64,000 nucleotides of DNA from positions 4,464,001-4,528,000 of the forward strand of contig JAOVFP010000009.1 in the NCBI GenBank assembly GCA_025738555.1, given 5' to 3'. Below are positions 23,854 to 35,724 of this stretch, piece after piece; the first letter of the stretch is position 1, and each line of letters opens with the position of its first letter. The DNA is from Cyathus striatus. Its lineage: Eukaryota > Basidiomycota > Agaricomycetes > Agaricales > Nidulariaceae. The notes below the pieces were generated by a model. That model was not told the origin of the DNA and did not search any database. It worked only from the letters and a program-made list of their open reading frames with translations. Position numbers and translations under genes: made by a program.

Positions 23854-24682
23854 ATTGGGGGAGCTTGCTCCCCCTATTTGTTTGCATTAGTGATCCAAAA
23901 TGCTTAGTGGCTGTGCATGCACGGAATTTTGTTAGTCAGCAGCTCTGGGGATCCAAAATGTGTAGTGGCTGTGCATGCGCGGAACGTTAGTCAGCAGCTC
24001 TGGGACCCAGAATGCGTAGTGGCTGTGCATGCGCGGTGCGTTAGTCAGCACCTACCTCTTCGAGTTGTCGCGCACAGTTGGAACACAATGTCACTGTATC
24101 AAACCTCACATAAATTAGACACGTTCTCATCATCAAAATATCTCTGCTCATTTAAATAGCCTGGATATCAAATTACTTTAAATTCTTTTATGTACTTCTC
24201 CATAACCACTTTAGATGCTACTTATTGGATACTTACTAGGCAACTGCCACATACATAACTCCTATATAAAGTGTTTCCATACATTCACTCTTGATTTTCT
24301 CATTATTGAATAATTAGCATAAAGTAGGAGCTATTAAAATGAGTGCATAACTGTGGAAACACTGTAACAGCTAGTTGCAGCTAGTAAAACAAAGGATAAT
24401 GAAGATAGTATAATTAGAACAAAGCAAGGAATTTTAGAATGAAGATAAAATAAATAAAATAATTCACAGGCAATCAACAAAAAGGTTTCTGTCTCCTAAC
24501 AAGAAATGTGAAAGTAAATTTCTTATCTAAGCGAGGTTTCTGCCGATCCAGGTGTCAGCAACTCCTGAATGAGTATCTAACAAGTAAACTTATTATTATG
24601 TATAAAAAAGAAATAACAAAAAACTAGGATTCGTCAAGCTTGCCCTTTAACGTGCGTCGCGAAGCGACGTACGTTACATGTT
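23854..24682 (+). repeat. repeat X, left arm (inverted copy at 34903-35724)
   Basis: It begins ATTGGGGGAGCTTGCTCCCC, a self-complementary end, then carries tandem units built on GCGTAGTGGCTGTGCATGCG and GTTAGTCAGCAGCTCTGGG, about 55-60 bp apart, followed by about 600 bp of AT-rich sequence ending ACGTTACATGTT. The inverted copy is nearly identical throughout. The left copy has about 17 extra bases near its inner end (GTGCGTCGCGAAGCGAC). No coding region is recognised. Confidence 0.85.
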
Positions 24683-25965
24683 AATCTGTTGCTAAGAATG
24701 AGTGTGCATCAGCTTCTGGGAACACGTGTATCACCACGCTTAGAAACGGACTTTCATTATGCTTAATAATAGCGGGCTGCCACTATAACTACTGTGATGT
24801 ATACATAACCATTCCACTGTAATTACAGTGGAATTATGCATAAAAATCACCATATGGCCTGACCATGTGGATGGTGGTGGAAGGTTTAGGGTTGTTGCTT
24901 ACGTATCAATTCCCTCTCGCCTGCCAATATCAAGGTCCATCGAGCGATTCGAGAGATGCTCCAGAGTCCCATATATTGATGAGGAGGAAGATATCAAATC
25001 CTCACTGTCTGCACAAATGAACCTGTAGGTAGCCTACAGTGTCAGTGTCGCATATGAAGACTCCACATGAGGCTTGTAGTATGTAATACAATGACTGCCT
25101 CAAATAAGATCTTCAGGGATGTTGGTACGAGTCTTCACTCGGGTTTTGCTGGCATGACATGAATAAATGAGGGAGAATATTATAGCTGCAAAGAAAGGGC
25201 TCGTGATAGAGGGGAATGGTACGGAGTCCGGGCTCCAGATTGTGCAATGTGACTCGGTAATGAGTCCCCTGCTTGTTAGCAGCGTTGGGATGGATGGTGG
25301 CCACGGCCGGGTCAAGGGACAGTCCTGACCAATTTGTGGACTTTTCTGTTACTGGACCTAACTAGTCCATGCCATGGTAGCCTAAACTGAAATTATAGAC
25401 CCAGTCTCCGTTGCGTTACCGAACACAAACAGACCCTAGTGAGCCCTAGTGCTATTCTCACGCCTTTGAATATTTAGTCCATGACCAGGACATTGACCGA
25501 GGCCCGAACAGGCCATGACCAGGTGTGACCTATGGCGAGTTATGAACCGACCACTGTGGACTTCCCAACACTGGCCTGTTAGTAAGTTATTACAAACGAC
25601 CGTACCAAATTGAGTGCTAGCATAACGATTTGGCACGTCACATGACCAGTTCGCGAGCTAGTTTGAACGGCAATCCTTAAATGTAACTTTGTTAACATGT
25701 TCGTTATTGTGTTGAAAATATTCGTCGTACCGTAATTCGGTTGCCATAGTATAGCAGGCGCCATAGTCTATAATTTCTCTTCTATTTTCTGTATTATATC
25801 TACATTTCTTAACTCTAATGTATAACTAAATGTCTTAAGAGCTCCTAACATAAATACTTTAGTCTTACATCAGGCTCAAAGATTTGTTTTCATGGTATAT
25901 TTTCTTCTGTAGTATTTTACACACTTGAGTACACATAATAAGAGGCATCACATCACCGTCGACTT
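24683..25965. other. no gene supported
   Basis: Short frames on both strands (24828-25028 plus, 25100-25315 and 25436-25636 minus) show no motif. Nothing else is recognisable. Confidence 0.35.
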
Positions 25966-26080
25966 GCTACATACCCCAGACAATAGTGAATCGGATCACA
26001 GTACAGATGGTATACCGTACACCCCAATGTTAACACCTTCTAAAAAAGGCTATTTTGCGCATCAGGGTGAGCTTTTTACC
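25966..26080 (+). mobile_element. fragment of MITE family C
   Basis: It reads CATACCCCAGACAATAGTGA, then ATCGGATCAC, CCAATGTTAACACCTTCTAA and GGCTATTTTGCGCATC, the reverse complement of most of C2 (37274-37424). Its far end is lost, so no target duplication can be scored. Confidence 0.65.
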
Positions 26081-27501
26081 CAACTGAATACTGTAATGAA
26101 TAAGTAAGCACTTCATTTGCGCCCAAGCTTGTCCATGTGTGGGTAGTCATCTGATCAGAGTCCGGGCGCTGAAACCTTTGTGAATGGCTGCTATGAGGTG
26201 CCACAATCTACCACTTGACCGCTCATCCAGATTTGGGGTGGCATCTTCAGGTGTATTTGGCGTTGAGTTATTCATTGTAATATGACACTGTCAAGGGAAG
26301 CAAAATTGTTTTCAATGAACTTCTCTAAAGCTCTTTGGGGTTGTTCTCGCAGGCACCATTGGTGGCAAAGTTATGGTTTGAGTGGACCTCGAGAAGGACT
26401 TTCAGTGGATAAGGCGGAGATCTCTGCACACGATTTTGGTCATATCCTTGTTGCGAGATCTGTCTCCATCTAGTTGTCCTGGAAATGGACATTAAGCGTA
26501 GATCCCTCATTGAATGACGATGTTGGAAATTCTACTACGAAAGGAACAGGTGAGATAAGAGAGTGATTCGACAATGACTCAATCGCTGCAATTTGCATAC
26601 TTACAACAGAGGATGGTGGATGCTAAAAAATGGCCTGAGGGTGCCGCTGCGATCGAGATGCGTTCCCGTCCCGTCTCTTCGAGAACGGCGGGCTATCTGT
26701 GGGGATAGGAAAAACCGACTGCAAAGACTAAGGGAGTGGCAATAATAATGTCTGCTAAGAAGTACCAAAAAGCAACCGCAAAGGGTTGTGAATTTTTAGA
26801 TTCAACACAACATGTTATCAACGTTGACATGATATTCCCCCTCCTGGACTCATCAGATTCGGAGTCGGACCGTTCATTGCATGTGTGGTATGGCCAAGTT
26901 CCTAGTACGACAGGAATGATGCAATACATTAACAAACTCTTCTTTCCTTCTCTTTGAAGGACAAAGGTGGCTAGGAAAGAACGGAAATGAAATTCTTCCA
27001 CGCTTAGACTCAAAGAAAGGAATTTCACCACAAATTGCATATCTACTTTGTACATTCAATAAACCGTAAAAAGTAAGGTACTACCCTTTATTAAATGGTA
27101 AACCCTAGAGTGAGAGAGAAAGAGAAAGCAAAATAGAGAAGCGATAGCACATTTTTTGGATCTTGAGAAGTTTGCCATACAAGGGGGGGGGGGGGGGTAC
27201 AAAGGGACAACATGGTGGGTGGGCGAGGGGGAAGGGGTGGAGCCTGAGGGATAATGTGTAGAAACTAATGTTATTGTTAAGACTGAATTTCTGAATGTAT
27301 AAAGATACTTTCCAGTATCACTAATGGTTGTGATGTTGATAAAAAAAATATGCAGGCGCGATGGAACCAATGTCAGATGAGTGCAAATGCTGTGCAGTTG
27401 ATTGGGTTGCCGTTGTTGCTGCAGAGCCTGCATTATGGCAAATACTGGGAGGGGGATTATGCTGAGAATCAATATGTGCATATATATAAAAAGATTCGCT
27501 A
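26081..27501. other. no gene supported; poly-G run
   Basis: A run of about 15 G occurs at 27184-27198. The minus frames 26693-27055 and 27056-27481 have no motif. The second lies directly downstream of the ECL1-like gene and may include its 3' untranslated region. Confidence 0.35.
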
Positions 27502-28504
27502 TTATACTCGTATAGAGGGAGGGAAGAGAAAGAGCCTCTTCCTTTGTTGCTCTATGATAATTTCGACTTCGACCTCAATCTCCTCACCATTGACAATGCG
27601 CTTCTCAAGGTGCTTCTCCTTCTTTGGAGGAAGCTGCATGATGGGATAGGTTTTAATGTGATCATAAGACCACGATTTTACTGAAAGATGGCAAGTGTCA
27701 GTCAACTGCTTGTCCAACCTGGAGTAAAAAGTGAGACTTACATTCCTCTTCATGTGAGCTAGATGTGATTAATGTGCTGGAAAATGGAGCGCACTTAGCA
27801 CCTGATATGCGTGACTCTGATCTCCAACTGAGGGACTGAGAGAATTTTCTTAGCATGTCATTGGTGCTGAGACTACCTGTAGAGTGGGCACTGGAATAGT
27901 AGACACTTTGCGAGGGGTGATGGGAAGAGGCGACAAAGCCACGGTATGCCTTAGAGTCAGATTCGAGGGTGGCTTTGGGGGCGGAGAGGCTGTAGACGGT
28001 GGATCGCCAGGCATTGCTTCCATCGCTCCAACCGGGAACAGGCTTGAGCTCCTTGGGTGGCTGATGTACACCGCGATAGAAAGGTGGCGGCTTTGAAGGT
28101 CTGGGACACATGGATTCAATGAACTTGCCGGCCATCATGATGCCACTGTTGTACTCAAGGGGATAGTACTGAAGCTCTGACCAGGAACTGTCATCAAAGA
28201 TGGGGACGGTGGTGGGGAGTTCAAAGTTGTAGTAGGCAGCGAGTTTTGCAGCAGAGAGTGAGATGTGAGGAGCTGAGAGGAGGACAGGTGAGGGAAGGTT
28301 GGAGGATAGAAATGGCTGGGCACAGTGGGAGAGGGAGCCGTCGCCCTCTGGGTTGTAATTGTGGGGGAGGCCAAGTTGAACAGTGTCGGTAAGGCAGCAC
28401 TCATCAGAGCAGTAGAGAGGGAGGGGTCCTTTATCGAAGTCCACTGGGAACTTGGCTGGCTCATGGGCAGACGTCTGCTGTTGCTGGGACTGGTGGGACG
28501 CCAT
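27502..28504 (-). CDS. ECL1-family zinc-binding protein, apparently intact 3' part
   Basis: Exons 28504-27742 and 27680-27502 with a 61-bp GT..AG intron (27681-27741) give about 313 aa. Near residue 32 is KGPLPLYCSDECCLTD, the YCSxxC zinc-ligand phrase of fungal ECL1/2/3 proteins, which extend chronological lifespan in fission yeast. The second exon gives SWSYDHIKTYPIMQLPPKKE, VNGEEIEVEVEI and a KRLFLFPP tail, as I recall for basidiomycete members. There are no stops or shifts between these blocks. The 5' end is uncertain: the usual upstream CxxC pair is not visible, an upstream in-frame segment from 28624 has a TAA, and another frame reads LNPNGAIKCTNSKS, so the true first exon may be missed, shifted or lost. 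ATG 28504 is the first in-frame ATG after that stop. The gene lies among nested transposons but is not itself mutated. The family call is likely; function here is inference. Confidence 0.65.
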
Positions 28505-29658
28505 GGGCTTTTGGAGTTGGTGCACTTAATAGCGCCGTTGGGATTGAGTTGGCTGGTGCCCTAGGCTAAGAGGGGCTGCTGTTACTGGGGGACGGTGGGG
28601 TTCAGAGTGTGGAACAGAAGCCATTATATTAAACACATTCATCGAAGCACCTAAATTGGGCCATCAATATCTCAATCTGCTTGCTTTCCTTCACATGTCT
28701 CTACACTGACCCCCCTTTGCATTGCAGGACAATTGCAGAATTTATCGCAAAAAGAAATATTACATATCTAAGCTAGCCAACCAGGCTTCTCCGGCGTTTC
28801 AATCCACGGGATTCTTGCTCTATTTGGCTATACCTTCATATATTCATCGTAAATGCACTACAATCTCCAGTCGTTCTCGTCGCTCTTTCTTTGAACATTC
28901 CACCGCCGTGCTCTCTGTTTCCGTATAATATTTATCTTTGTCTATTTATTCTAATGTACCTACTCATCTCAAGTCTCGACTATCACTCTGATTCGATCTA
29001 GGGAATTACTGATCCTTCAATAATACAATTTTACCTCGCGTTCATTCCACTAACCCCCACATCTAGCCCGAATTCGAATATTGTGGCTTTTCAACATATG
29101 TGCAATGGTAAGTCATTGTTGTGTTGCTGTATCCTTACTTCCCTTCCTTTTGTATTCTCCCTCTCTCTTCCTGGTCAATCGTGAATGTCCACCTTCCACC
29201 TTATAATTAAGGTTATTACTCGTCCTTCCTTTTGGTTCTTTCTCTTTTTTCCCCATTTTGTTCACATACTTATGCCCTTACCTTCTTTAGCTCACTAACT
29301 ATTAAAATTATGAACCCACTGCATGCACACTGTACTGTGAATATGTGTATAGGTCGACATCAGATACTAGAGTAGCCAGGAGGACTCCAAAAGGTAATGG
29401 TCTACATTGTTGTGTTTTCCTTTCTCTCAACTTACGCTAGTATCTGCAATGTATGTTAAGCTCAATTCAATAGGGTAGTGGGCTCGTAATACCATAACGA
29501 ACAATGTCAATCTTCAGGGACTTTCAGATGGCTGCTCATGGCACTGGAGAAAAAGGAGAGAACATTTGAAGTATGGCTGGAGATACCTTAGAGTGTATGA
29601 TTGTAGAGTTGGAAGAAATGGTAAATATTTTTGTTGCCCAGAACATTACGATATTATA
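28505..29658. other. possible 5' region of the ECL1-like gene
   Basis: 28505-28624 is GC-rich and coding-like in a broken frame on the minus strand (see the ECL1-like gene). 28626-29658 is pyrimidine-rich on the plus strand, with no motif I recognise. Confidence 0.35.
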
Positions 29659-30170
29659 TGGCGGTCAAAGTGCACATTTAATAAGGTGCGCAAACACTTT
29701 TTGATGGAGCGCAAACATTTCGCGCGCTGTTCGGCGCACACACTTTTGGTCCCAGCGCAAACACTTTCTGTCCCAGCGCAAACATTTTCAGTAGCGCAAA
29801 CATTTCAGTTCAGGCTGTTCAGTGCATATCTTAGGAGTTCTTATAATTGACAATACCTTTTATTAGTCAAGTGCAACGTGTTTCAACCACAAAAAATTCA
29901 TATTTTAGTAATAGATGGATACATTGTCTAATTACGACCAAGTAGATGAGTAGATGGCATAGGAATCTTACTCCAATTCGCTAGCCTTTCACTTCTTACA
30001 TATAAGCTCCCCTCCGCCGCATTACCACTCAAAAATCGTCCCCCCCATTCACTATCCCTCAATGACAACCTACTATTCATAATAAGTAGTCATGCAGGTG
30101 ATAGAAGATTTTACCGGAGAAGGGAGACTTACAAGTCACGTTGTACCTTGGTCCGCAACCTAGATCAAAC

Positions 30171-30928
30171 CTAGACCGACTTCTCGACGCGCTGTGGCAC
30201 TATCATTCCGCATATCACACCACCCTTCGAGCCTACATCCAGTATGTCAGTATGTCCTATGTCACTTACTCGCACCAGGGGGATCAATGCTAGTGCATAG
30301 GGTAGGGCTTCGAAAAATACAGCAGTCCAGTTCCAAGTTGTTGTCGAGTTGGGGAAGCATCGGAACAAAAGAGGACCGAGATAAACGTTGTGAGCTTCTG
30401 TATGAAGCCAACGAGTCTGAGCGTCACGGGGTGTGTTTGCCAGAATCGTTGAGAGCTGCTGCTGACAGATGGTGAACATATGCAATGGCAATGGTCATGT
30501 AGCGCTCATCATATCTGCCAAAAGCTCATCTAACTTAGATAAATGAGTCTGTAAATGAGAACGTAGTAAACAACTTACGCAGCCGCAACCCCCACTACAC
30601 AGTACAACCACCCAACACCGACAAGATTAGCGCTACCACGGCGCCCGGCCAGTTCCATCTGACTGCAAGTCCCCAGGGCCCAGTATACAGCTGCGGAAGA
30701 ACGGAGAAAGACAAAAACGGGCACAAACTGCGAGGATCGCCAACTGTCGAGAGCATAGCAGGAGATACCCCGAGAGGGGCAATTGGAACTTGGGATGTTG
30801 GACCAATGGACGTTCCCAGGGAACGAGAAGTGGCATTGTACTGGCAACAGAGGTTGTTGCCAAACAATACAAACTAACGCGTACATAAAGGCATGTGCAC
30901 ATTTTGTTGATATCTCACGCTTAAACAC
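30171..30928 (-). pseudogene. unrecognised coding-like region, probably broken
   Basis: Overlapping minus-strand frames at 30575-30928, 30595-30867 and 30633-30902, plus 30171-30491, have a natural residue composition. One frame reads SIGPTSQVPIAPLGVSPAML and FSVLPQLYTGPWGLAVRWNW, with hydrophobic stretches suggesting a membrane protein. The best frame changes along the region, so it is either multi-exon or frameshifted. I do not recognise the family. It lies inside element Y1 and could be carried cargo. Confidence 0.35.
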
Positions 30929-30973
30929 GTGATTATATGTGTCACAGTCAACAATACCTTGTTACTGTCTGTC

Positions 30974-31795
30974 TAGTGTAGGGGGCACAACCTCAAAAAG
31001 CAGTCGCCAATCGCCTGGCGAGGCGAAACCCTGGCGTGGGAAAGTGGCGAAACCTGGCGAGACGGCGATTGAACATTTTTGTTTTATTAGAAAGTGTAGA
31101 CTTTGTGTAGACTACTTATCTACTCGAGTGTTACGGAATAACTATGCCAATCAAGTCCCGTCATAGAACACAACTTCACTTCGACTAGAAGCAAGCTATC
31201 CGGCATCTATGGCATTGATAAGGCAGGTTTTAATAAAAAAATATCATTCACTGCCATTGAAACAGCGAAAGAAAGCTCATTATTGCGTTCAACAGTCATA
31301 AATCTCACTTGCACATGCATGACACTTCAAAGTTTGAAATTCAGAATTCTGTTGAAGATCTTCCAATGTATACTTAGTCTAAGTTTGCATCCTTTCATAG
31401 GCAAGGTAGTACTACTGCATTTTCACCCCATAGCGATCTACAAAAATTTTCGTGCAGCAACCATCCCTGTATGCAATCTCCACCTTGCAGACTGTCAGTA
31501 ATTGCAGACCACCCATCATCTAGTTTATGCACATACCCTTATAAAAAATTCTGTACACCCACTCATTAGGGCGCGGCAGGCTACCCACCCACCCCCTTTA
31601 ATCTCCTATCCGTTTTTAGTTATAGAACACACTTTCTCAGATGATTTTAGAGCACCATTTGTAACTACATAATTACATGAAGAAGTGGAGCTATAATAGG
31701 CTATAATAGTATTGCCAGGTATCGCCGCCCTCTTTGTTCTCAGGTGGTTTCGCCGCCTGGCGAGGCGAAACGGCGACGTTGTGCCCACATCATTA
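30974..31795. mobile_element. non-autonomous hAT-like element (822 bp, 8-bp duplication)
   Basis: TGTCTGTC occurs immediately before (30966-30973) and after (31796-31803) the element. The ends are TAGTGTAGGGGGCACAAC and GTTGTGCCCACATCATTA, inverted at 14 of 18 positions. Further inside, CGCCTGGCGAGGCGAAAC is near both ends. An 8-bp duplication with a TAG-type end is typical of the hAT superfamily. No transposase remains. It lies within Y1. Confidence 0.8.
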
Positions 31796-31855
31796 TGTCT
31801 GTCAACCATTGCCAAGTCGATCTTCCGACTTGCTTCCGACTTATACTCTCTCATA

Positions 31856-32130
31856 CTGTATCAATACGACCAAGTGTTCGCCACTTTTCAGCGTGACGGC
31901 CATGAACACTTGGACCCTCTGTTCAAAGGGCCATGCGAAGTGCGACGAAAATTGTAAGTATTCCTGGAAATCTACGTGAGGGAAGCGAGCGGCCAAAAAA
32001 TCGACCTTAACCTCTACTTTTTCGTTGTACCTCTGTTCAAAATTCTCCGTGACGCGTGACAAACAGGACATCTGTTCCTGTTCATGACCCTGTGTGACGC
32101 GTCACTGAACACTTGGTCGTATTGATACAG
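31856..32130 (+). mobile_element. MITE family B, copy 1 (275 bp, TA duplication)
   Basis: The ends CTGTATCAATACGACCAAGT and ACTTGGTCGTATTGATACAG are perfect inverted repeats flanked by TA (31854-31855, 32131-32132). An inverted copy of the same length is at 41384-41658. The ends resemble family A (CTGTAYC...CGACCAA(C/G)TGTTC), so A and B may use the same transposase. Confidence 0.9.
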
Positions 32131-33173
32131 TACTCCCCTATCATTCGTTTTCATGGCGTTGTACTGGCCCCTCCCCTATCTTCCAGCTGGAGTATGGCTG
32201 CTACAACACATTATGAAAATTAGCTGTGTGGTGTATACTTTTTTTATCAATGTCTTTTCATGTTTGACATCCAGATATTCTAGTGACCTTCAAACAGTAT
32301 TCTTTCACCCATACACTGTCTGCTTACTTTTGAATAGTTTCCAATTCTGCTGTGGGTTATGGGTACCCCTGGTATTCAAGGGGTGACGACAATGAGCAAG
32401 CATAGTTGACCTGATATGGGTGAGAGGGTGATGTACTATGAAAATGTACGTGCATTTCAAATAAATATTATGGTGGATTGACTGTGCTACAGCATCAACT
32501 ACTCTGTTTACCCTGCCGCTGCCAATATACTGTATGTCCAGCCAATCATCCAAGTCTCCATCCTCCCGTGCATCAGGTGCCAGTGAAGGCGGTGCTGTTA
32601 GTGACTCATGGTACATTCCCCTTTCGTTATAACTACTGGTATAATGCTGATGGGATGGGTATGAGAGGCGCCTCTATCCGACCTCTATCTTCTTTACCAT
32701 AGGTGCCGTGCCTGAAGATATACAACCAGTATGCTTTTGGCGGTTTGTACCCTTGGATGTGGCTGTGGGGTATGGCTCAACAGGTTGTACTTGGATCAGG
32801 ATCAGGATGTAGATGGGGTTGATGCTAGCAGCGGAGAACACTGATTCTGGAGATCACTACAAGCTTTCATGTCGGGGCTACAGAGATAGTGATTCCCATG
32901 CCAGGAACAGGCAACACGTAGCGCCTGTGGTGGATGTGATTGGGAGTTGTGGAAGTTCATCCACGAGGAATGATCATGGTCAGTTACGGGAGTGCCGCTA
33001 GGTTGTTCAGGTGCGGCTTTAGCAGTAACCGTGTGGGTATGGGAGTCGTTTTGGCGACCATGACCCAGTGGAGTCTGCTCTTACAACATCTCCATAGTCA
33101 GTTGTTACCAAGTGTTAGGTGTGCGTGCCGCAGCTAGCGAAATCTGCATGTGCGGCTGTTAGTGAATGCAGTG
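32131..33173. other. interior of Y1, no gene supported
   Basis: Open frames such as 32478-32702 (plus) and 32305-32616 (minus) have no recognised motif. Confidence 0.3.
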
Positions 33174-33821
33174 GGGGGAGCTTATGTGTAAGAAGTGAAA
33201 GGCTAGCGAATTGGAGTAAGATTCCTATGCCATCTACTCATCTACTTGGTCGTAATTAGACAATGTATCCATCTATTACTAAAATATGAATTTTTTGTGG
33301 TTGAAACACGTTGCACTTGACTAATAAAAGGTATTGTCAATTATAAGAACTCCTAAGATATGCACTGAACAGCCTGAACTGAAATGTTTGCGCTACTGAA
33401 AATGTTTGCGCTGGGACAGAAAGTGTTTGCGCTGGGACCAAAAGTGTGTGCGCCGAACAGCTCGCGAAATGTTTGCACTCCATCAAAAGGTGTTTGCGCA
33501 CCTTATTAAATGTGCACTTTGACCGCCATAGTATTATGACGGTCAAAGTGCACTTTTAATAACGCGTGCAAACACTTTTGATGCGAGCGCAAACATTTCG
33601 GATGTTGTTCGGCGCACACACACTTTTTGTCCCAGCGCAAACATTTCAACCGAGCGCAAACATTTTTAGTCCCAGCGCAAACACTTTCTGTAGCACAAAC
33701 ATTTGAAGAGCAACACAATTTTTTGAGACTGACGCAGTTATTTGCAGAATATAGATTTCATTAGGAATATACAGAAGAAAGGTATCATTGTAACTTTCGG
33801 TACAATTTTATACTACATAAT

Positions 33822-34759
33822 CTAGACAGTAGAGTTCAAGCAACACATGTAAGAGAATATATCAACGTGTTTATGTACAGGGGCATCATTTCTACAACAG
33901 GGAGATAAATCATCTACGTGACGAGGGAGAAGTGACTCTACCACGCAGTGATGTGAAGGAGGCCGTAATTTGGCCGCAATATTGGTCAACCGGACGACGG
34001 TCGGACGAGGACAATGCTGATGAGACCCTGAGTCAGCCCTGTTACTAATAATACTTACGTGGCAAGGACTCGAGTAGGAACAAGACTTCACGTGGTATGC
34101 AATGGCGAGGATTCCGAATTATCCTTACCACACCGGCAAGCCACCAAGTTCTTCGCATTGCGTGATGGAAACCTCCCTCTTCCTAACCAAGCATGCATCA
34201 AGCATAAAATAGATGCCAATCTAACCATGGGTTATTGTTAGTTTCAAGCATATTATCAGAGACATCGACATACCAAAGGCACGCTTGCTGATGCGCTTTG
34301 AAGCAGACACCATCCAAATGCGGTCGAATTTGACGCACCCCGGCCTTCGCAGTTGGGACTTGACAATGATGCCACTAGGGTCAGCAAAGTTGGAGAGTGC
34401 TGCAGACATGTTGTACGTAACAGTTGCAAGGTCTTCGCAGCTGTGCAAGATGTACTCGTGCACGAACGATTTGATGCCTGAATAGGTATTAAGTACATAT
34501 GAGAATGAATATAACATGAATCTCAAACAGAGAAAAGGAGGTACTCACGAATCGTGAATCATAAACTGTACCAGGCCCCTTCACCTAAGCATCTCCAGCA
34601 ATGTACCAGCGGAAATTCCTCAGCGTTAACGAGAAATGAGTTCACTCGATGTGCATGAATATTTGGACACAGCGACTGGTGCATGTAACCTGCATTGAAC
34701 AATAAATTAATGCCATCTTCCAGGAAACCAGTAAGAGACTCGACACTCACATAACACAC
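33822..34759 (-). other. unrecognised coding-like frames inside Y2
   Basis: Minus-strand frames 34559-34759 (including EDGINLLFNAGYMHQSLCPN and FPLVHCWRCLGEGAW) and 34221-34526 (including ALSNFADPSGIIVKSQLRRP) read like exons of one protein separated by a short gap with stops. 33822-34091 may add another piece. Position inside Y2 would suit an element-encoded or captured protein. No transposase motif can be named. Confidence 0.35.
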
Positions 34760-34902
34760 ATAAATTGGAGGATAAGCTCAAGGTATGAAACAAGATGGCT
34801 GAAGAGTTAGCAGAACGAGATTCAAGCACAAGTCGGCACTTGCACTGTCAACTGTCTAATCACGTGCAATGAATTTGGGATCTCAACAAAGGTGCACGTG
34901 TG

Positions 34903-35724
34903 AACATGTAACGTACGTTAAAGGGCAAGCTTGACGAATCCTAGTTTTTTGTTATTTCTTTTTTATACATAATAATAAGTTTACTTGTTAGATACTCATT
35001 CAGGAGTTGCTGACACCTGGATCGGCAGAAACCTCGCTTAGATAAGAAATTTACTTTCACATTTCTTGTTAGGAGACAGAAACCTTTTTATTGATTGCCT
35101 GTGAATTATTTTATTTATTTTATCTTCATTCTAAAATTCCTTGCTTCGTTCTAATTATACTATCTTCATTATAAAAATTTTCCTTTGTTTTACTAGCTGC
35201 AACTAGCTGTTACAGTGTTTCCACAGTTATGCACTCATTTTAATAGCTCCCACTTTATGCTAATTATTCAATAATGAGAAAATCAAAAGTGAATGTATGG
35301 AAACACTTTATATAGGAGTTATGTATGTGGCAGTTGCCTAGTAAGTATCCAATAAGTAGCATCTAAAGTGGTTATGGAGAAGTACATAAAAGAATTTAAA
35401 GTAATTTGATATCCAGGCTATTTAAATGAGCAGAGATATTTTGATGATGAGAACATGTCTAATTTATGTGAGGTTTGATACAGTGACATTGTGTTCCAAC
35501 TGTGCGCGACAACTCGAAGAGGTAGGTGCTGACTAACGCACCGCGCATGCACAGCCACTACGCATTTTGGGTCCCCAGAGCTGCTGACTAACATTCCGCA
35601 CATGCACAGCCACTACACATTTTGGATCCCCAGAGCTGCTGACTAACAAAATTCCGTGCATGCACAGCCACTAAGCATTTTGGATCACTAATGCAAACAA
35701 ATAGGGGGAGCAAGCTCCCCCAAT
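34903..35724 (-). repeat. repeat X, right arm (inverted copy of 23854-24682)
   Basis: Reverse complement of the left arm over its full length, with the same tandem GCATGCACAGCCACTA units and the self-complementary terminal GGGGGAGCAAGCTCCCCC. No convincing target duplication is seen around either arm or around the pair. Confidence 0.85.

Larger units (their letters stand above)
29659..33528. mobile_element. DNA element Y1 (about 3.9 kb) with iterated GCGCAAACA ends
   Basis: Inverted arms of about 360-390 bp begin TGGCGGTCAAAGTGCACATT at 29659 and end AATGTGCACTTTGACCGCCA at 33528. Directly inside each end the core GCGCAAACA(C/T)TTT repeats about five times at 17-25 bp spacing, often preceded by GGTCCCA or TGTCCCA. 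The outer sequence continues to CCTTTCACTTCTTACATATA and its mirror near 33190. Inside lie a hAT-like element, MITE B1 and unresolved minus-strand frames. No transposase is recognised. The flanks do not give a clean target duplication. Confidence 0.75.

Noticed and set aside
27184..27198. Poly-G run as a regulatory element
   Set aside because: A homopolymer alone supports no function and may be a sequencing-prone site.
28325..28564. Plus-strand ORF rich in Leu/Gly
   Set aside because: Antisense to the ECL1-like exon.
23854..35724. Calling the whole interval one 11.9-kb autonomous transposon
   Set aside because: No target duplication at the outer ends, no transposase, and the right arm is nested in Y2; reported as paired repeats instead.
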